A stretch of 64,000 nucleotides of DNA from Sporosarcina ureilytica (GCF_001753205.1 NZ_CP017560.1:372001-436000), one strand, 5' to 3'. Shown: positions 46,501 through 57,863, counted from the stretch's first letter. The notes: generated from the letters alone by a model not told the origin. Program-made: numbers and translations.

Positions 46501-47117
46501 TGCACCTTGGTATGGCATCACGTGCACTTGGAGTCCATATGGCTTCACCAGTCTTTGACGGTGCAAATGAAGAAGATGTTTGGGATACGATGGAAGAAGC
46601 CGGAATGGACCGTGACGGTAAAACGATTTTATACGACGGACGTTCAGGTGAACCGTTTGATAACCGTGTATCTGTCGGCGTTATGTATTTAATTAAACTT
46701 GATCATATGGTTGACGATAAACTTCACGCACGTTCAACTGGACCATATTCACTCGTTACGCAACAGCCACTTGGTGGTAAAGCCCAATTCGGTGGACAGC
46801 GTTTCGGTGAGATGGAAGTTTGGGCGCTTGAAGCTTATGGAGCTGCTTATACTTTACAAGAAATCTTAACTGTTAAGTCAGATGACGTCGTTGGACGTGT
46901 GAAGACTTACGAAGCGATTGTTAAAGGGGAAAGTGTTCCACAACCAGGTGTTCCTGAATCATTTAAAGTTCTAATTAAAGAACTTCAAAGTTTAGGACTT
47001 GATGTAAAAATGTTGACAGATAACTACGAAGAAATTGAGTTACGTGATTTAGATGAAGACGATGACACGCAACCAACAGATGCTCTAAACCTTATGAAGG
47101 CCGAGCAACAATCCTAA
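43578..47117 (+). CDS. rpoB: DNA-directed RNA polymerase subunit beta
   Basis: A 1179-residue catalytic subunit. Start is TTG 43578 after GAGGGGTGAAAG; a GTG at 43569 is upstream, but homologues begin MTGHLVQYG. The rifampicin pocket is wild type ([30 protein letters not shown]), so no resistance mutation is seen there. It contains [14 protein letters not shown] and the C-terminal [21 protein letters not shown]. Slightly shorter than B. subtilis RpoB at the acidic tail. Confidence 0.98.
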   Translation: MTGHLVQYGQHRQRRSFARISEVLELPNLIEIQTESYKWFLEEGLREMFHDISPIEDFTGNLSLEFVDYHLEEPKYPVDESKERDVTYAAPLRVKVRLHNKETEEVKEQDVFMGDFPLMTDNGTFVINGAERVIVSQLVRSPSVYYNDKIDKNGKRGFAATVIPNRGAWLEYEIDARDVLHVRIDRTRKLPITVLLRALGFSSDEEIIGLIGDNEYLRNTLERDNTETSEKAMLEIYERLRPGEPPTLDSARSLLYSRFFDPKRYDLADVGRYKLNKKLDVKNRLFNQTLAETLVNPETGEILLEKGELIDRRALDRLAPYLEQGVGFQEFEHIEGVIEEPTTIQTIKIYAPKPNSEEPQVINVISNANVENEVKNVTPADIIASVSYFFNLLHGVGHTDDIDHLGNRRLRSVGELLQNQFRIGLSRMERVVKERMSINDTASIVPQQLINIRPVIASIKEFFGSSQLSQFMDQTNPLAELTHKRRLSALGPGGLTRERAGMEVRDVHYSHYGRMCPIETPEGPNIGLINSLSTFAKVNKFGFIETPYRKVDPETGRVTDQIDYLTADIEDNYIVAQANAVLNEDGSFAEEEVVGRFQGDNTVFKRDQIDYMDVSPKQVVSAATACIPFLENDDSNRALMGANMQRQAVPLLEPRSPLVGTGMEHVAARDSGAAVLASHTGIVEHVEAKEIRVRRIETVDGKEVQGDLTIHRLENFIRSNHGTCYHQRPIVSVGDRVEPNDILADGPSMEQGELALGRNVLTAFMTWEGYNYEDAIIMSERLVKDDDYTSVHIEEYESEARDTKLGPEEITRDIPNVGEEALRHLDDRGIIRIGAEVRDGDILVGKVTPKGVTELTAEERLLHAIFGEKAREVRDTSLRVPHGAGGIVLDVKVFNREDGDELPPGVNQLVRVYIVQKRKISVGDKMAGRHGNKGVISRILPEEDMPYLPDGTPIDVMLNPLGVPSRMNIGQVLEMHLGMASRALGVHMASPVFDGANEEDVWDTMEEAGMDRDGKTILYDGRSGEPFDNRVSVGVMYLIKLDHMVDDKLHARSTGPYSLVTQQPLGGKAQFGGQRFGEMEVWALEAYGAAYTLQEILTVKSDDVVGRVKTYEAIVKGESVPQPGVPESFKVLIKELQSLGLDVKMLTDNYEEIELRDLDEDDDTQPTDALNLMKAEQQS

Positions 47118-47141
47118 GTTATTAATTTTGAATCATACTTG

Positions 47142-47175
47142 AAGTAAGGAGAAAGTGACTGCTTTCTCCTTACTT
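47142..47175. repeat. Perfect 14-bp hairpin between rpoB and rpoC
   Basis: AAGTAAGGAGAAAG (47142-47155) and CTTTCTCCTTACTT (47162-47175) pair perfectly over a 6-nt loop. It is followed by AAAAAA, not T, so it is not a classical terminator on this strand. Confidence 0.9.
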
Positions 47176-47220
47176 AAAAAATCCAGTTGCCAGCGATTAG
47201 ACTAAAGGGAGGTAGGCTCC

Positions 47221-50200
47221 TTGGTAGATGTAAACAATTTTGAGTATATGAAAATAGGACTTGCTTCATCAGATAAGATTCGTTCTTGGTCCTACGGTGA
47301 AGTGAAAAAGCCAGAAACAATTAACTATCGTACATTAAGGCCTGAAAAAGAAGGTCTTTTCTGTGAACGTATTTTCGGACCTACAAAAGATTGGGAATGT
47401 CATTGCGGAAAATATAAACGTGTCCGTTACAAAGGCGTTGTTTGTGACCGTTGCGGAGTTGAAGTAACGCGTCAAAAAGTACGTCGTGAGCGGATGGGAC
47501 ATATTGAACTTGCAGCCCAAGTAACACATATTTGGTATTTCAAAGGAATTCCAAGCAGGATGGGCCTCATTCTCGACATGACACCACGTGCTTTAGAGGA
47601 GATTATTTACTTTGCTTCTTATGTAGTAGTCGAACCGGCAGATACACCACTTGAAAGAAAGCAACTGCTATCTGAACAAGAGTATCGTGCATACCGTCAG
47701 AAATATGGTAATAAATTCGAAGCGATGATGGGTGCGGAAGCAATTGAGCGTCTCTTAAAAGCAATTGACTTGGACAAAGAGATGGATGCTCTAAAAGAAG
47801 AGCTGAAAACAGTTCAAGGGCAACGCCGTACACGTGCAATTAGACGTTTAGATGTCGTTGAATCATTCCGAAATTCAGGTAACCGTCCTGAATGGATGGT
47901 CCTCGAAGTATTACCGGTTATTCCACCCGAGCTTCGTCCGATGGTCCAGCTTGATGGAGGACGTTTCGCAACTTCCGACTTGAACGACTTATACCGTCGA
48001 GTTATTAACCGTAATAACCGACTAAAAAGATTACTCGATCTAGGTGCGCCTGGTATTATCGTTCAAAACGAAAAGCGTATGCTCCAAGAAGCTGTAGACG
48101 CACTTGTCGACAACGGTCGTCGCGGTCGTCCAGTTACAGGACCAGGAAACCGTCCATTAAAATCGCTTTCCCACATGTTGAAAGGTAAGCAAGGACGTTT
48201 CCGTCAAAACTTACTTGGTAAACGTGTTGATTACTCAGGTCGTTCGGTTATCGTTGTTGGTCCAAGCTTAAAAATGTACCAGTGTGGTTTACCGAAAGAA
48301 ATGGCGATTGAATTATTCAAACCATTTGTGATGAAAGAACTCGTTGAGAGAGGGCTAGCACATAACATTAAGAGCGCTAAGCGAAAAATTGAACGTCTAC
48401 ATTCGGAAGTTTGGGACGTTTTAGAAGAAGTGATTAAAGAGCACCCGGTCTTATTGAACCGTGCACCGACACTTCATAGACTAGGGATTCAAGCGTTTGA
48501 GCCTGTCCTTGTTGAAGGGCGTGCGATTACACTACACCCACTTGTATGTACAGCTTATAACGCTGACTTTGATGGTGACCAAATGGCTGTTCACGTTCCA
48601 CTCTCTGCTGAAGCACAGGCTGAAGCGCGCCTACTCATGCTAGCAGCTCAAAACATTCTGAACCCGAAAGATGGTAAGCCAGTTGTAACACCGTCTCAAG
48701 ATATGGTTTTAGGAAACTATTACTTAACGTTAGAGCGTGCGGGTGCGACGGGTGAAGGTTTTGTATTCCGTGATGCAGATGAAGCGATAATCGCTTATCA
48801 GAATGGTTATATACACTTGCACACGCGAATTGCGGTACAGGCAGGGTCATTTAATAACCCGACATTCACTGAAGAGCAAAATAGTAAATTACTACTTACA
48901 ACAGTAGGGAAAATTATCTTTAACGAAATTTTACCGGAATCATTCCCTTATATAAATGAACCAACATTAGCCAACTTGCAAGTTCAAACACCAGAGAAGT
49001 ATTTTGTTTCAGGAACAGAAGATATCAAGGAACTGTTAAAAGAAACAGAGTTAGTTGGACCGTTTAAAAAGGGCATACTCGGTGATATTATCGCTGAGAT
49101 TTTCAAACGTTTCCATATTACCGAAACGTCGAAAATGCTTGACCGCATGAAGGATTTAGGGTTTACGTACTCAACACGTGCTGGATTGACAGTCGGAATG
49201 TCCGACATTATCGTCCTTCCAAACAAGGATGAACTTCTAGACGAAACACAAAGTAAAGTAGATAATGTCTTGAAGCAATTCCGTCGTGGTCTGATTACGG
49301 AAGAAGAGCGTTACGATCGCGTAATTGCTTACTGGAGTGCTGTTAGAGATGATATTCAAGAGAAGCTGATGGAATCTCTAGATAACTCAAACCCGATTTA
49401 TATGATGAGTAACTCCGGAGCACGTGGTAACGTTTCTAACTTTACGCAGCTTGCGGGTATGCGTGGTTTGATGGCCAACCCGGCTGGACGGATTATTGAA
49501 CTTCCAATTAAATCTTCGTTCCGTGAAGGGCTAACCGTTCTTGAGTACTTTATTTCGACGCACGGTGCGCGTAAAGGACTTGCGGATACAGCGCTGAAAA
49601 CTGCTGACTCAGGTTACTTAACACGTCGACTTGTTGACGTTGCACAAGATGTCATTGTTCGTGAAGATGAGTGTGGCACTGACCGCGGTTTAGAAATCGG
49701 TGCGTTAATGGAAGGTACTGAAGTAATCGAACGCCTTGACGAACGTATTGTTGGTCGTCATACAAAGAAAACAATTTATCATCCAGAAACAGGCAAGAAG
49801 ATTCTTGAGAAAAATGCGCTGGTTACAGAAGATACAGCACGTATCATCATAGAAGCAGGTATTGAAAGAGTAACAATTCGCTCTGCATTCACTTGTGATA
49901 CAAAACATGGTGTGTGTAAGAAGTGTTACGGCATCAACTTAGCAACTGGCGAAAAAGTTGAAGTTGGAGAAGCGGTTGGAATTATTGCTGCTCAATCTAT
50001 CGGTGAGCCTGGTACACAGTTAACGATGCGTACTTTCCATACAGGTGGAGTTGCTGGGGATGACATTACACAAGGTCTTCCACGTATCCAAGAAATTTTC
50101 GAAGCGCGTAATCCGAAAGGTAAGGCGATAATTTCGGAAATTAAAGGAACCGTTACTGCGATTGATGAAATCCGTGAAGGTCAACATGAAATTACTGTTG

Positions 50201-50823
50201 AAGGTAAAGTTGAAACAAGAAAATACCTTGGACCGTACAATGCACGCTTTACTGTACAGGTTGGCGATGTAGTCGACCGTGGTGAGTCGCTAACGGAAGG
50301 TTCGATTGATCCAAAAGAACTTATTGTTGTGAAAGACGTTGCAACAGTTCAAGAGTACCTATTGAAAGAAGTACAAAAAGTTTACCGCATGCAAGGTGTT
50401 GAAATCGGCGATAAGCACGTTGAAGTGATGGTTCGTCAAATGTTACGTAAAGTGCATATTATTGAAGCAGGAAACACAGATTTACTTCCTGGTTCACTCG
50501 TTGATATTCACCAGTTTGCGGAGGCAAATAATAAAATGTTTGAAGAAGGCAAAGTGCCAGCAACTTGTAGACCAGTTATTCTTGGAATTACAAAAGCTTC
50601 GCTTGAAACTGAATCCTTCTTATCTGCAGCATCCTTCCAGGAGACAACGCGTGTCCTAACAGATGCAGCAATTAGAGGTAAGATGGATGAGCTACTTGGC
50701 CTGAAAGAGAACGTGATTATTGGTAAGCTTGTTCCGGCAGGTACGGGAATGCAGCGATATCGTCAAATTGAAATTGAAAAGAATGATTTGGAAAACGCTG
50801 GAGAAACTGCAACTGCGGAATGA
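47221..50823 (+). CDS. rpoC: DNA-directed RNA polymerase subunit beta'
   Basis: A 1200-residue subunit starting at TTG 47221 behind GGGAGGT. The N-terminal zinc site [20 protein letters not shown] near 60-79 is present, and the Mg2+ active-site NADFDGDQM is near 449. A second Cys cluster ([13 protein letters not shown]) and the [20 protein letters not shown] bridge region follow. Full length. Confidence 0.98.
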   Translation: MVDVNNFEYMKIGLASSDKIRSWSYGEVKKPETINYRTLRPEKEGLFCERIFGPTKDWECHCGKYKRVRYKGVVCDRCGVEVTRQKVRRERMGHIELAAQVTHIWYFKGIPSRMGLILDMTPRALEEIIYFASYVVVEPADTPLERKQLLSEQEYRAYRQKYGNKFEAMMGAEAIERLLKAIDLDKEMDALKEELKTVQGQRRTRAIRRLDVVESFRNSGNRPEWMVLEVLPVIPPELRPMVQLDGGRFATSDLNDLYRRVINRNNRLKRLLDLGAPGIIVQNEKRMLQEAVDALVDNGRRGRPVTGPGNRPLKSLSHMLKGKQGRFRQNLLGKRVDYSGRSVIVVGPSLKMYQCGLPKEMAIELFKPFVMKELVERGLAHNIKSAKRKIERLHSEVWDVLEEVIKEHPVLLNRAPTLHRLGIQAFEPVLVEGRAITLHPLVCTAYNADFDGDQMAVHVPLSAEAQAEARLLMLAAQNILNPKDGKPVVTPSQDMVLGNYYLTLERAGATGEGFVFRDADEAIIAYQNGYIHLHTRIAVQAGSFNNPTFTEEQNSKLLLTTVGKIIFNEILPESFPYINEPTLANLQVQTPEKYFVSGTEDIKELLKETELVGPFKKGILGDIIAEIFKRFHITETSKMLDRMKDLGFTYSTRAGLTVGMSDIIVLPNKDELLDETQSKVDNVLKQFRRGLITEEERYDRVIAYWSAVRDDIQEKLMESLDNSNPIYMMSNSGARGNVSNFTQLAGMRGLMANPAGRIIELPIKSSFREGLTVLEYFISTHGARKGLADTALKTADSGYLTRRLVDVAQDVIVREDECGTDRGLEIGALMEGTEVIERLDERIVGRHTKKTIYHPETGKKILEKNALVTEDTARIIIEAGIERVTIRSAFTCDTKHGVCKKCYGINLATGEKVEVGEAVGIIAAQSIGEPGTQLTMRTFHTGGVAGDDITQGLPRIQEIFEARNPKGKAIISEIKGTVTAIDEIREGQHEITVEGKVETRKYLGPYNARFTVQVGDVVDRGESLTEGSIDPKELIVVKDVATVQEYLLKEVQKVYRMQGVEIGDKHVEVMVRQMLRKVHIIEAGNTDLLPGSLVDIHQFAEANNKMFEEGKVPATCRPVILGITKASLETESFLSAASFQETTRVLTDAAIRGKMDELLGLKENVIIGKLVPAGTGMQRYRQIEIEKNDLENAGETATAE

Positions 50824-50837
50824 ACGAAATAACTTAC

Positions 50838-50868
50838 GGGGGGAGTTAAAATAATCCCCCCAAAGTTT
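50838..50868 (+). terminator. Terminator of rpoBC
   Basis: GGGGGGA pairs with TCCCCCC around a 10-nt loop, then AAAGTTTTT. Confidence 0.88.
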
Positions 50869-50878
50869 TTCTTTCGTG

Positions 50879-50907
50879 TTGACAGTCAGGAAAAAAGATG
50901 ATAATAT
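50879..50907 (+). promoter_or_regulatory. SigA promoter of the L7Ae-like gene/str operon
   Basis: TTGACA at 50879-50884, 17-bp spacer, TAATAT at 50902-50907. Confidence 0.82.
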
Positions 50908-50952
50908 ACAAAAGGTTGATAGTTACATGTCTGTGCTTTGGAGGATATGAAA

Positions 50953-51201
50953 ATGTCTTATGAAAAAGTAAAACAGGCAAAGAAGACGATCATCGGTATA
51001 AAGCAAACAGTAAAAGCAATTCAAGCAGGCAAGGTAGCGGAAGTTATCATTGCTCAGGATATAGAAGAACGGATTACTCAACAATTGTTAGAAGTAACCA
51101 ATGAATATTCGATTCCTGTGACTTATGTTGCTTCAAGAAAACAGCTTGGAGAAGCATCTGGCATTGCGGTCGGTACAACCGTTGTTGCAATTACTGAATA
51201 A
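50953..51201 (+). CDS. L7Ae-family ribosome-associated protein (YbxF)
   Basis: An 82-residue L7Ae/L30e-like K-turn RNA-binding protein in its conserved site between rpoC and rpsL. KQTVKAIQAGKVAEVIIAQD near 17-36 and ASGIAVGTTVVAIT at the C-terminus are typical. ATG 50953 follows GGAGGA; a TTG at 50938 is upstream on the ribosome site. B. subtilis YbxF is a growth-phase ribosome binder. Confidence 0.93.
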   Translation: MSYEKVKQAKKTIIGIKQTVKAIQAGKVAEVIIAQDIEERITQQLLEVTNEYSIPVTYVASRKQLGEASGIAVGTTVVAITE

Positions 51202-51204
51202 ATG

Positions 51205-51240
51205 TTTTTGTGCAGTTTATGCACAAAACTTGTTTTTACC
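51205..51240 (+). terminator. Terminator-like hairpin between ybxF and rpsL
   Basis: TTTTGTGC pairs with GCACAAAA around a 7-nt loop, followed by CTTGTTTTT; may reduce but not block read-through to rpsL. Confidence 0.7.
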
Positions 51241-51301
51241 CAAAAATGAACCACCTGGATGTGTGGTCTTATGAAATGGAAAACGAGAGGAGGAAAAAAC
51301 G

Positions 51302-51721
51302 ATGCCTACAATTAACCAATTGGTTCGCAAAGGACGTAGATCAAAAGTTTCTGGTTCAAAATCACCTGCTCTTGGAAAAAGCTATAACAGCTTTAAAAAG
51401 ACGATGACGGATGTTAACTCTCCACAAAAGCGTGGCGTTTGTACACGTGTTGGAACAATGACACCGAAGAAGCCGAACTCAGCCCTACGTAAATATGCAC
51501 GTGTACGTCTAACAAACCAACTAGAAGTGAACGCTTATATCCCAGGTGAGGGACATAACCTTCAAGAGCACAGTGTTGTACTTATCCGTGGTGGACGTGT
51601 GAAAGACTTACCGGGTGTTCGTTACCATGTTGTACGTGGTGCGCTTGATACTGCTGGAGTTACTGGCCGTATGCAAAGTCGTTCTATGTACGGTGCGAAA
51701 AAGCCGAAAGAAAAGAAATAA
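51302..51721 (+). CDS. rpsL: 30S ribosomal protein S12
   Basis: A 139-residue decoding-centre protein. The streptomycin-relevant [11 protein letters not shown] loop and [13 protein letters not shown] loop read as wild type. ATG 51302 follows GAGGAGG. First gene of the str operon proper. Confidence 0.97.
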   Translation: MPTINQLVRKGRRSKVSGSKSPALGKSYNSFKKTMTDVNSPQKRGVCTRVGTMTPKKPNSALRKYARVRLTNQLEVNAYIPGEGHNLQEHSVVLIRGGRVKDLPGVRYHVVRGALDTAGVTGRMQSRSMYGAKKPKEKK

Positions 51722-51822
51722 TAAAACTTATTTAAGTGAAGTTGCATAAAACCCAGCTGGTAATCATTGTGCAAAATACTTAATTCCAAAATAAAAGAAA
51801 TATTTGAAAGGAGGACAAAAAC

Positions 51823-52293
51823 ATGCCTCGTAAAGGTCCTGTAGCTAAACGTGATGTACTACCAGATCCGATTTATAACTCGAAACTTGTTTCACGTCTT
51901 ATAAACTCAATGATGGTAGATGGTAAGAAAGGTACTTCTCAAAAAATTCTATACGGTGCGTTCGAACTTGTAAAAGAACGTTCTGGAAAAGATCCATTAG
52001 AAGTATTTGAAGCAGCACTTGAAAATGTAATGCCGGTTCTTGAAGTGCGCGCACGCCGTGTTGGTGGAGCGAACTACCAAGTTCCAGTAGAAGTACGTCC
52101 TGAGCGTCGTACAACACTAGGCTTACGTTTCTTCGTTAACTATTCTCGTCAACGCGGTGAGAAAACAATGGAAGAGCGTCTAGCTAACGAAATTTTAGAT
52201 GCTTCAAACAACACTGGTGCTTCCGTTAGAAGACGTGAAGAACTACACAAAATGGCAGAAGCGAACAAAGCTTTCGCTCACTACCGTTGGTAA
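51823..52293 (+). CDS. rpsG: 30S ribosomal protein S7
   Basis: A 156-residue assembly protein that binds 16S rRNA near the 3' domain. [20 protein letters not shown] at the start and the C-terminal [15 protein letters not shown] are typical. ATG 51823 follows AAAGGAGG. Confidence 0.97.
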   Translation: MPRKGPVAKRDVLPDPIYNSKLVSRLINSMMVDGKKGTSQKILYGAFELVKERSGKDPLEVFEAALENVMPVLEVRARRVGGANYQVPVEVRPERRTTLGLRFFVNYSRQRGEKTMEERLANEILDASNNTGASVRRREELHKMAEANKAFAHYRW

Positions 52294-52341
52294 GTTGAAG
52301 TTATATATAACTCTTAACCGAGATGGAAGGAGATTGACAAC

Positions 52342-54420
52342 ATGGCTAGAGAGTTCTCCTTAGAGAATACTCGTAACATCGGAATCATGGCTCACATCGA
52401 TGCTGGTAAAACAACAACGACTGAGCGTATCCTTTATTACACAGGTCGTATTCATAAGCTTGGTGAAACCCACGAAGGTGCATCTCAAATGGACTGGATG
52501 GAGCAAGAGCAGGAGCGTGGAATTACAATCACTTCTGCGGCGACAACAGCTCAATGGAAAGGGCACCGTGTTAACATCATTGATACACCAGGTCACGTGG
52601 ACTTCACAGTTGAAGTTGAACGTTCCCTACGTGTACTTGATGGTGCGGTAACGGTTCTAGATGCTCAATCGGGTGTTGAGCCACAAACTGAAACAGTATG
52701 GCGTCAAGCGACAAACTATAACGTTCCACGTTTAGTATTCGTTAACAAGATGGACAAGACTGGTGCGGACTTCCACTATGCAGTAGGAACAGTTCGTGAA
52801 CGTCTAGGTGCAAACGTACATCCAATCCAATTACCAATTGGTGCGGAAGACGAATTCAGTGCAATTATTGACCTTGTAGAAATGAAAGCTACTTTCTACG
52901 GCGATGACTTCGGAAATGATGTTGAAGTAAAAGACATTCCTGAAGAATATCTTGCTGAAGCTGAAGAGTACCGTGAGAGTCTAATTGAAGCAATTGTTGA
53001 ATTCGACGAAGACCTTATGGAAAAATACTTAGGTGGCGAAGAGCTAACTGTAGAAGAACTTAAAGCAGCAATTCGTAAAGCAACACTTGATGTTGAATTT
53101 TACCCTGCCGTTTGTGGAACAGCTTTCAAAAACAAAGGTGTTCAACTAGTTCTTGATGCAGTAATCGACTACTTACCAGCTCCAACTGATATCGAAGCGA
53201 TTGCTGGATTTAATCCTGAAGACAACGAAGAGACAACTCGTCCTGCTGATGACAACGGTCCGTTCTCGGCACTGGCGTTTAAAGTTATGACGGATCCTTA
53301 TGTTGGTAAACTAACATTCTTCCGTGTGTACTCTGGTACATTGAAGTCAGGATCTTACGTACGTAACACAACGAAAGATAAGCGTGAGCGTGTAGGTCGT
53401 ATCCTACAAATGCATGCTGACTCTCGTGAAGAAATTGCAGAAGTTCACGCTGGAGACATTGCAGCTGCAGTTGGCCTAAGAGACACTGGTACTGGTGACA
53501 CACTATGTGATGAAAAAGCGCCTGTTATCTTAGAGTCGATGGAATTCCCTGAACCGGTTATTTCCGTTGCAATCGAACCAAAAACAAAAGCTGACCAAAG
53601 TAAAATGGGTGAAGCTCTTGCGAAACTTCAAGAGGAAGACCCGACGTTCAGAGCACATACAGATGAAGAAACTGGCGAAGTAATTATTGCTGGTATGGGT
53701 GAATTACACTTAGACGTTCTAGTTGACCGTCTACGTCGTGAGTTCGGCGTTGAAGCTAACGTTGGAGCACCACAAGTATCTTACCGTGAAACATTCCGTC
53801 AAGCAGCGGAAGTTGAAGGTAAGTTCGTTCGTCAATCTGGTGGTCGTGGACAATACGGTCACGTATGGGTTGAATTCTCTCCAAACGAAGAAGGAGCAGG
53901 ATTCGAATTCATCGATAACATCGTTGGAGGAACAGTTCCACGTGAATATATCGGTTCTGTTGAAGAAGGTATCCGTGATTCACTGGATAACGGTGTAATT
54001 GCAGGATATCCACTAATCGATATTAAAGCACGTCTATATGACGGTTCTTACCATGATGTTGACTCTAACGAAATGGCGTTTAAGATTGCTGGTTCTATGG
54101 CACTGAAAAACGCTGCTTCAAAAGTTAACCCAGTACTTCTTGAGCCAATGATGAAAGTAGAAATCCAAATCCCTGAGGAATACTTAGGTGATATTATGGG
54201 TGATGTTACTTCTCGTCGTGGTCGCGTTGAAGGAATGGAAGCACGTGGTAACTCACAAATGGTTAATGCGATGGTTCCACTTGCTGAAATGTTTGGATAC
54301 GCAACTTCATTGCGTTCTAACACACAAGGTCGCGGAGTCTTCTCAATGGTATTTGACCACTATGAAGAGGTTCCAAAATCAATCGCTGAAGAAGTTATTA
54401 AAAAGAATACTGCTGAATAA
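52342..54420 (+). CDS. fusA: Elongation factor G
   Basis: A 692-residue GTPase of translocation. G1 is [10 protein letters not shown] near residues 17-26, G3 DTPGHVDF near 82-89, G4 NKMDKTGA near 136. Domains II-V follow at full length, and [12 protein letters not shown] is in domain V. ATG 52342 follows GGAAGGAG. Confidence 0.98.
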   Translation: MAREFSLENTRNIGIMAHIDAGKTTTTERILYYTGRIHKLGETHEGASQMDWMEQEQERGITITSAATTAQWKGHRVNIIDTPGHVDFTVEVERSLRVLDGAVTVLDAQSGVEPQTETVWRQATNYNVPRLVFVNKMDKTGADFHYAVGTVRERLGANVHPIQLPIGAEDEFSAIIDLVEMKATFYGDDFGNDVEVKDIPEEYLAEAEEYRESLIEAIVEFDEDLMEKYLGGEELTVEELKAAIRKATLDVEFYPAVCGTAFKNKGVQLVLDAVIDYLPAPTDIEAIAGFNPEDNEETTRPADDNGPFSALAFKVMTDPYVGKLTFFRVYSGTLKSGSYVRNTTKDKRERVGRILQMHADSREEIAEVHAGDIAAAVGLRDTGTGDTLCDEKAPVILESMEFPEPVISVAIEPKTKADQSKMGEALAKLQEEDPTFRAHTDEETGEVIIAGMGELHLDVLVDRLRREFGVEANVGAPQVSYRETFRQAAEVEGKFVRQSGGRGQYGHVWVEFSPNEEGAGFEFIDNIVGGTVPREYIGSVEEGIRDSLDNGVIAGYPLIDIKARLYDGSYHDVDSNEMAFKIAGSMALKNAASKVNPVLLEPMMKVEIQIPEEYLGDIMGDVTSRRGRVEGMEARGNSQMVNAMVPLAEMFGYATSLRSNTQGRGVFSMVFDHYEEVPKSIAEEVIKKNTAE

Positions 54421-54461
54421 TTGTAATTCACTCTTGTTTTCAGTATAAATAAGCTATAGAG

Positions 54462-54496
54462 TATAGGTAACTGGAGATTAATCTCCAGTACCTATA
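54462..54496. repeat. Strong hairpin between fusA and tuf
   Basis: TATAGGTA-A-CTGGAGA (54462-54477) pairs with TCTCCAGTACCTATA (54482-54496), 15 bp with one bulged A and a 4-nt loop, followed by A-rich sequence rather than T. Confidence 0.9.
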
Positions 54497-54536
54497 AAAA
54501 TAAAAAACTTTCATATATTTAAGGAGGCTTTCCATA

Positions 54537-55724
54537 ATGGGTAAAGAAAAATTTGATCGTTCAAAAACACATGCGAACATCGGAACAATTGGTCACGTTG
54601 ACCATGGTAAAACTACACTTACAGCTGCAATTGCAACAGTTCTAGCGAAAAGACTAGGTGGAGAAGCACAATCTTACGACCAAGTTGACAACGCGCCAGA
54701 AGAGAGAGAGCGTGGAATCACAATCAACACGTCTCACATCGAGTACGAAACTGAAAACCGTCACTATGCACACGTTGACTGCCCAGGTCACGCGGACTAC
54801 GTTAAAAACATGATCACTGGTGCAGCACAAATGGACGGTGGAATCCTAGTTGTATCTGCAGCTGACGGTCCAATGCCACAAACACGTGAGCATATCCTAC
54901 TTTCTAAAAACGTAGGTGTTCCATACCTAGTTGTATTCATGAACAAATGTGACATGGTTGACGACGAAGAACTACTTGAGTTAGTAGAAATGGAGATCCG
55001 TGATCTTCTATCTGAGTATGACTTCCCAGGCGATGACATCCCTGTAATCCAAGGTTCAGCGCTTAAAGCACTTGAAGGCGACGAAGCATACGAAGACAAA
55101 ATCATCGAACTAATGGCGGCTGTTGACGAGTACATCCCAACACCACCACGTGAAACTGACAAGCCATTCATGATGCCTGTTGAGGACGTATTCTCAATCA
55201 CAGGTCGTGGTACAGTTGCAACTGGACGCGTTGAGCGTGGAGAAGTAACTGTTGGTGACACAGTTGACATCATTGGTATCGTTGACGAAGCAAAATCTAC
55301 AACTGTTACAGGAGTAGAGATGTTCCGTAAACTACTTGACTATGCTCAAGCTGGTGACAACATCGGTGCACTTCTTCGTGGAGTAGCACGTGAAGATATC
55401 CAACGTGGACAAGTACTTGCTAAGCCAGGTTCAATCGTTCCACACACTAAGTTCAAATCAGAAGTTTATGTTCTTTCAAAAGAAGAGGGTGGACGTCATA
55501 CTCCATTCTTCTCTAACTACCGTCCACAGTTCTACTTCCGTACAACGGACGTAACTGGTGTTATCGAACTTCCAGAAGGCGTAGAAATGGTTATGCCTGG
55601 AGATAACATTGAAATGGTAGTAGAGTTAATTGCACCAATCGCTCTTGAAGAAGGTACACGTTTCTCTATCCGTGAGGGTGGACGTACTGTAGGTTCAGGC
55701 GTTGTATCTACAATCGAAAAATAA
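54537..55724 (+). CDS. tuf: Elongation factor Tu
   Basis: A 395-residue GTPase delivering aminoacyl-tRNA. G1 GHVDHGKTT near 19-27, G3 DCPGHADY near 81-88, G4 NKCDMVDD near 136. ATG 54538-type start behind AGGAGG, strongly biased codons (CTA, GGT, GTA) as expected for a highly expressed gene. Ends at a very strong terminator, so tuf closes the str operon here. Confidence 0.98.
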   Translation: MGKEKFDRSKTHANIGTIGHVDHGKTTLTAAIATVLAKRLGGEAQSYDQVDNAPEERERGITINTSHIEYETENRHYAHVDCPGHADYVKNMITGAAQMDGGILVVSAADGPMPQTREHILLSKNVGVPYLVVFMNKCDMVDDEELLELVEMEIRDLLSEYDFPGDDIPVIQGSALKALEGDEAYEDKIIELMAAVDEYIPTPPRETDKPFMMPVEDVFSITGRGTVATGRVERGEVTVGDTVDIIGIVDEAKSTTVTGVEMFRKLLDYAQAGDNIGALLRGVAREDIQRGQVLAKPGSIVPHTKFKSEVYVLSKEEGGRHTPFFSNYRPQFYFRTTDVTGVIELPEGVEMVMPGDNIEMVVELIAPIALEEGTRFSIREGGRTVGSGVVSTIEK

Positions 55725-55736
55725 TTTTAAATATGA

Positions 55737-55768
55737 AACTCCCACCGGCGCCGGTGGGAGTTTTTTTG
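55737..55768 (+). terminator. Terminator of the str operon
   Basis: AAACTCCCACCGGC pairs perfectly with GCCGGTGGGAGTTT, followed by a T-run. One of the strongest terminators in the window. Confidence 0.96.
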
Positions 55769-55810
55769 TTTTATAGCTATTTATATATTTGTATTGGAAG
55801 GAATATAATT

Positions 55811-56290
55811 CGTTTGCCACGAAACCTTGCAACGTATTCAGCATAGTACATAACATAATCCGAAAAGTATACAACGTTTTCTAGAAACGTTGCAACGCTC
55901 GCGAGACCTTGCAACGTATTCAGCATAGTACATAACATAATCCGAAAAGTATACAACGTTTTCTCGAAACATTGCAACGCTCACTAAACCTTGCAACGTA
56001 TTCAGCATAGTACATAACATAATCCGAAAAGTATGCAACGTTTACTAGAAACGTTGCAATGCTCGCGAAACCCCGCAATGTATTCAGCATAGTACATAAC
56101 ATAATCCGAAAAGTATGCAACGTTTTCTCGAAACGTTACAACGCTCACTAAACCTTGCAACGTATTCAGCGTAGTACATAACATGATCCGAAAAGTATGC
56201 AACGTTTTCTCGAAACGTTGCAACGCTCACTAAACCCCGCAACGTATTTCGTAAAGTACACAACGCTCCGCCAAAAGGTCACAACACTAC
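55811..56290. repeat. Tandem 82-bp repeat array built of phased 21-bp sub-repeats
   Basis: Five full 82-bp units begin CCTTGCAACG or CCCCGCAACG at 55825, 55907, 55989, 56071 and 56153, with a degenerate sixth from 56235. Within each unit the core (A/G)CAACG or a decayed ATAACA form recurs at offsets 0, 21, 42 and 63, then 82. The sixth unit keeps the 21-bp step (56239, 56260, 56281). In each full unit GCAACGTTT and AAACGTTGC form an inverted repeat with a TCTCG/ACTAG centre. No coding bias; the 82-bp period shifts frame. Confidence 0.95.
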
Positions 56291-56446
56291 TAAAACCACT
56301 AACCATTAACCATTAATTCTGGTGATATTGACTCTCAATGCCTACTAGTCCATTACTAAAACAACCGATAGTGATTGTTGGCGCCTGCATCTGGCAATAC
56401 TAAGTATAAACAATTAAATAACAACGAGAAAACTTTTAAAATGCTA

Positions 56447-56475
56447 TTGACAGATATATTATCCTCTGATAAATT
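56447..56475 (+). promoter_or_regulatory. SigA promoter of the transporter gene
   Basis: TTGACA at 56447-56452, 17-bp spacer, TAAATT at 56470-56475; the gene is thus separate from tuf. Confidence 0.78.
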
Positions 56476-56528
56476 AGTAACATACTTTATTGCTTTAGCA
56501 CACTAAAGTTAATTGGGAGGAAAAAGAG

Positions 56529-57863
56529 ATGAATGCAGTAATACTAGCAGTACTTATCATGTTAATTCTTAGTTTAGTGCGAGTGAATGTTGTTTTAGCG
56601 CTCGTTATAGGTGCATTCGTAGGTGGGATCACTGGTGGACTGTCATTTGAAGACACGATTGCCTCGTTTACAGGTGGTTTAGGCGCAGGGGCCACTATTG
56701 CTCTTAGTTATGGATTATTAGGTGGATTTGCAGTAGCAATTTCCCAAACTGGAATTCCGCAATTACTCGTTAATGCGATGTTACGAATTGTGAACAAGGA
56801 CGGAGAACAAAATCGAAAAGCTTTGGGAAAGGTATTAGTCATATTAGTTCTTTTATTGATGGCTGTCTTCTCGCAAAACTTAATACCGATTCATATAGCA
56901 TTTATTCCGCTTCTCGTTCCGCCGATATTACACGTTTTAAATATGTTGAAAATAGATAGAAGACTTATCGCTTGTGTGTTAGCATTTGGTCTTACGACGC
57001 CATATATTTTGCTTCCTTATGGATTCGGATTTATATTCCATGAAATTATTGCAAATCAAATGGCGGCAGCAGGTTTACAAATTAATATGGCTGATATTCC
57101 AAAAGCGATGGCCATACCAGTTGTTGGTCTCTTAGTAGGTTTACTTGTTGCAATCTTTATTTCTTACCGTAAACCAAGAGAGTATGAAGATATGGATTCG
57201 GATAAGGATATGGAAGTAGCTGCTTCTCCAAAAGTTGAACTAAAAACACGTAATATCTTTTTTACAGTAGCTGCACTTATTGGTACATTAGCTGTTCAAA
57301 TTCCAACGCAATCTATGATTGCTGGTGCAGTTACCGGGATTGCTATACTTTATATAACGGGAGCATTAAAATGGAAAGATGCAGATGATCTATTAAATGA
57401 AGGAATGCGAATGATGGCATTTGTCGGTTTCGTTATGATTACAGCAAACGGGTTCGCTGCTGTACTGCAAGAAACGGGTCATGTCGTTACATTAGTACAA
57501 AGTACGAGTGAAATACTTGGTGATAATAAAGCTCTAGCAGCGTTTCTGATGTTACTAGTAGGGCTTATTGTAACGATGGGAATTGGTTCTTCATTTGCAA
57601 CGATTCCTATTATCGCATCCATATTCGTTCCGCTCAGTGTAGCGTTCGGTTTTAGTCCGATGGCAATTGTTGCGCTAATCGGTACAGCGGGGGCGCTTGG
57701 CGATGCCGGTTCACCAGCTTCGGACTCAACGCTTGGACCAACGGCGGGTTTAAATGTTGACGGACAACATAATCACATATGGGATACTTGTGTACCAACT
57801 TTCCTACACTTTAATATTCCGTTACTTATTTTCGGCTGGATAACAATTATGTTTTTTGGTTAA
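56529..57863 (+). CDS. NhaC/YuiF-family Na+/H+ antiporter or amino-acid transporter
   Basis: A 444-residue polytopic membrane protein with about 11-12 hydrophobic helices. It closely follows B. subtilis YuiF in pattern: the N-terminus LIMLILSLVRVNVVLALVIGA (in part), FSQNLIPIHIAFIPLL near 117-132, and the C-terminal GDAGSPASDSTLGPTAG near 395-411. The IT superfamily assignment is sound; whether it moves Na+/H+ or an amino acid is not clear. ATG 56529 follows GGGAGG. It lies alone between tuf and rpsJ, a site that usually holds no transporter, so it is accessory to the ribosomal block. Confidence 0.9.
   Translation: MNAVILAVLIMLILSLVRVNVVLALVIGAFVGGITGGLSFEDTIASFTGGLGAGATIALSYGLLGGFAVAISQTGIPQLLVNAMLRIVNKDGEQNRKALGKVLVILVLLLMAVFSQNLIPIHIAFIPLLVPPILHVLNMLKIDRRLIACVLAFGLTTPYILLPYGFGFIFHEIIANQMAAAGLQINMADIPKAMAIPVVGLLVGLLVAIFISYRKPREYEDMDSDKDMEVAASPKVELKTRNIFFTVAALIGTLAVQIPTQSMIAGAVTGIAILYITGALKWKDADDLLNEGMRMMAFVGFVMITANGFAAVLQETGHVVTLVQSTSEILGDNKALAAFLMLLVGLIVTMGIGSSFATIPIIASIFVPLSVAFGFSPMAIVALIGTAGALGDAGSPASDSTLGPTAGLNVDGQHNHIWDTCVPTFLHFNIPLLIFGWITIMFFG

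Noticed and set aside
55777-56223. Several overlapping 66-73-codon frames on the minus strand in the repeat array
   Set aside because: They repeat the same peptide only because the DNA repeats; the 82-bp period shifts frame, there is no ribosome site, and no family is seen.
55825-56290. CRISPR array
   Set aside because: Units are adjacent without unique spacers, the whole 82 bp is conserved, and there are no cas genes.
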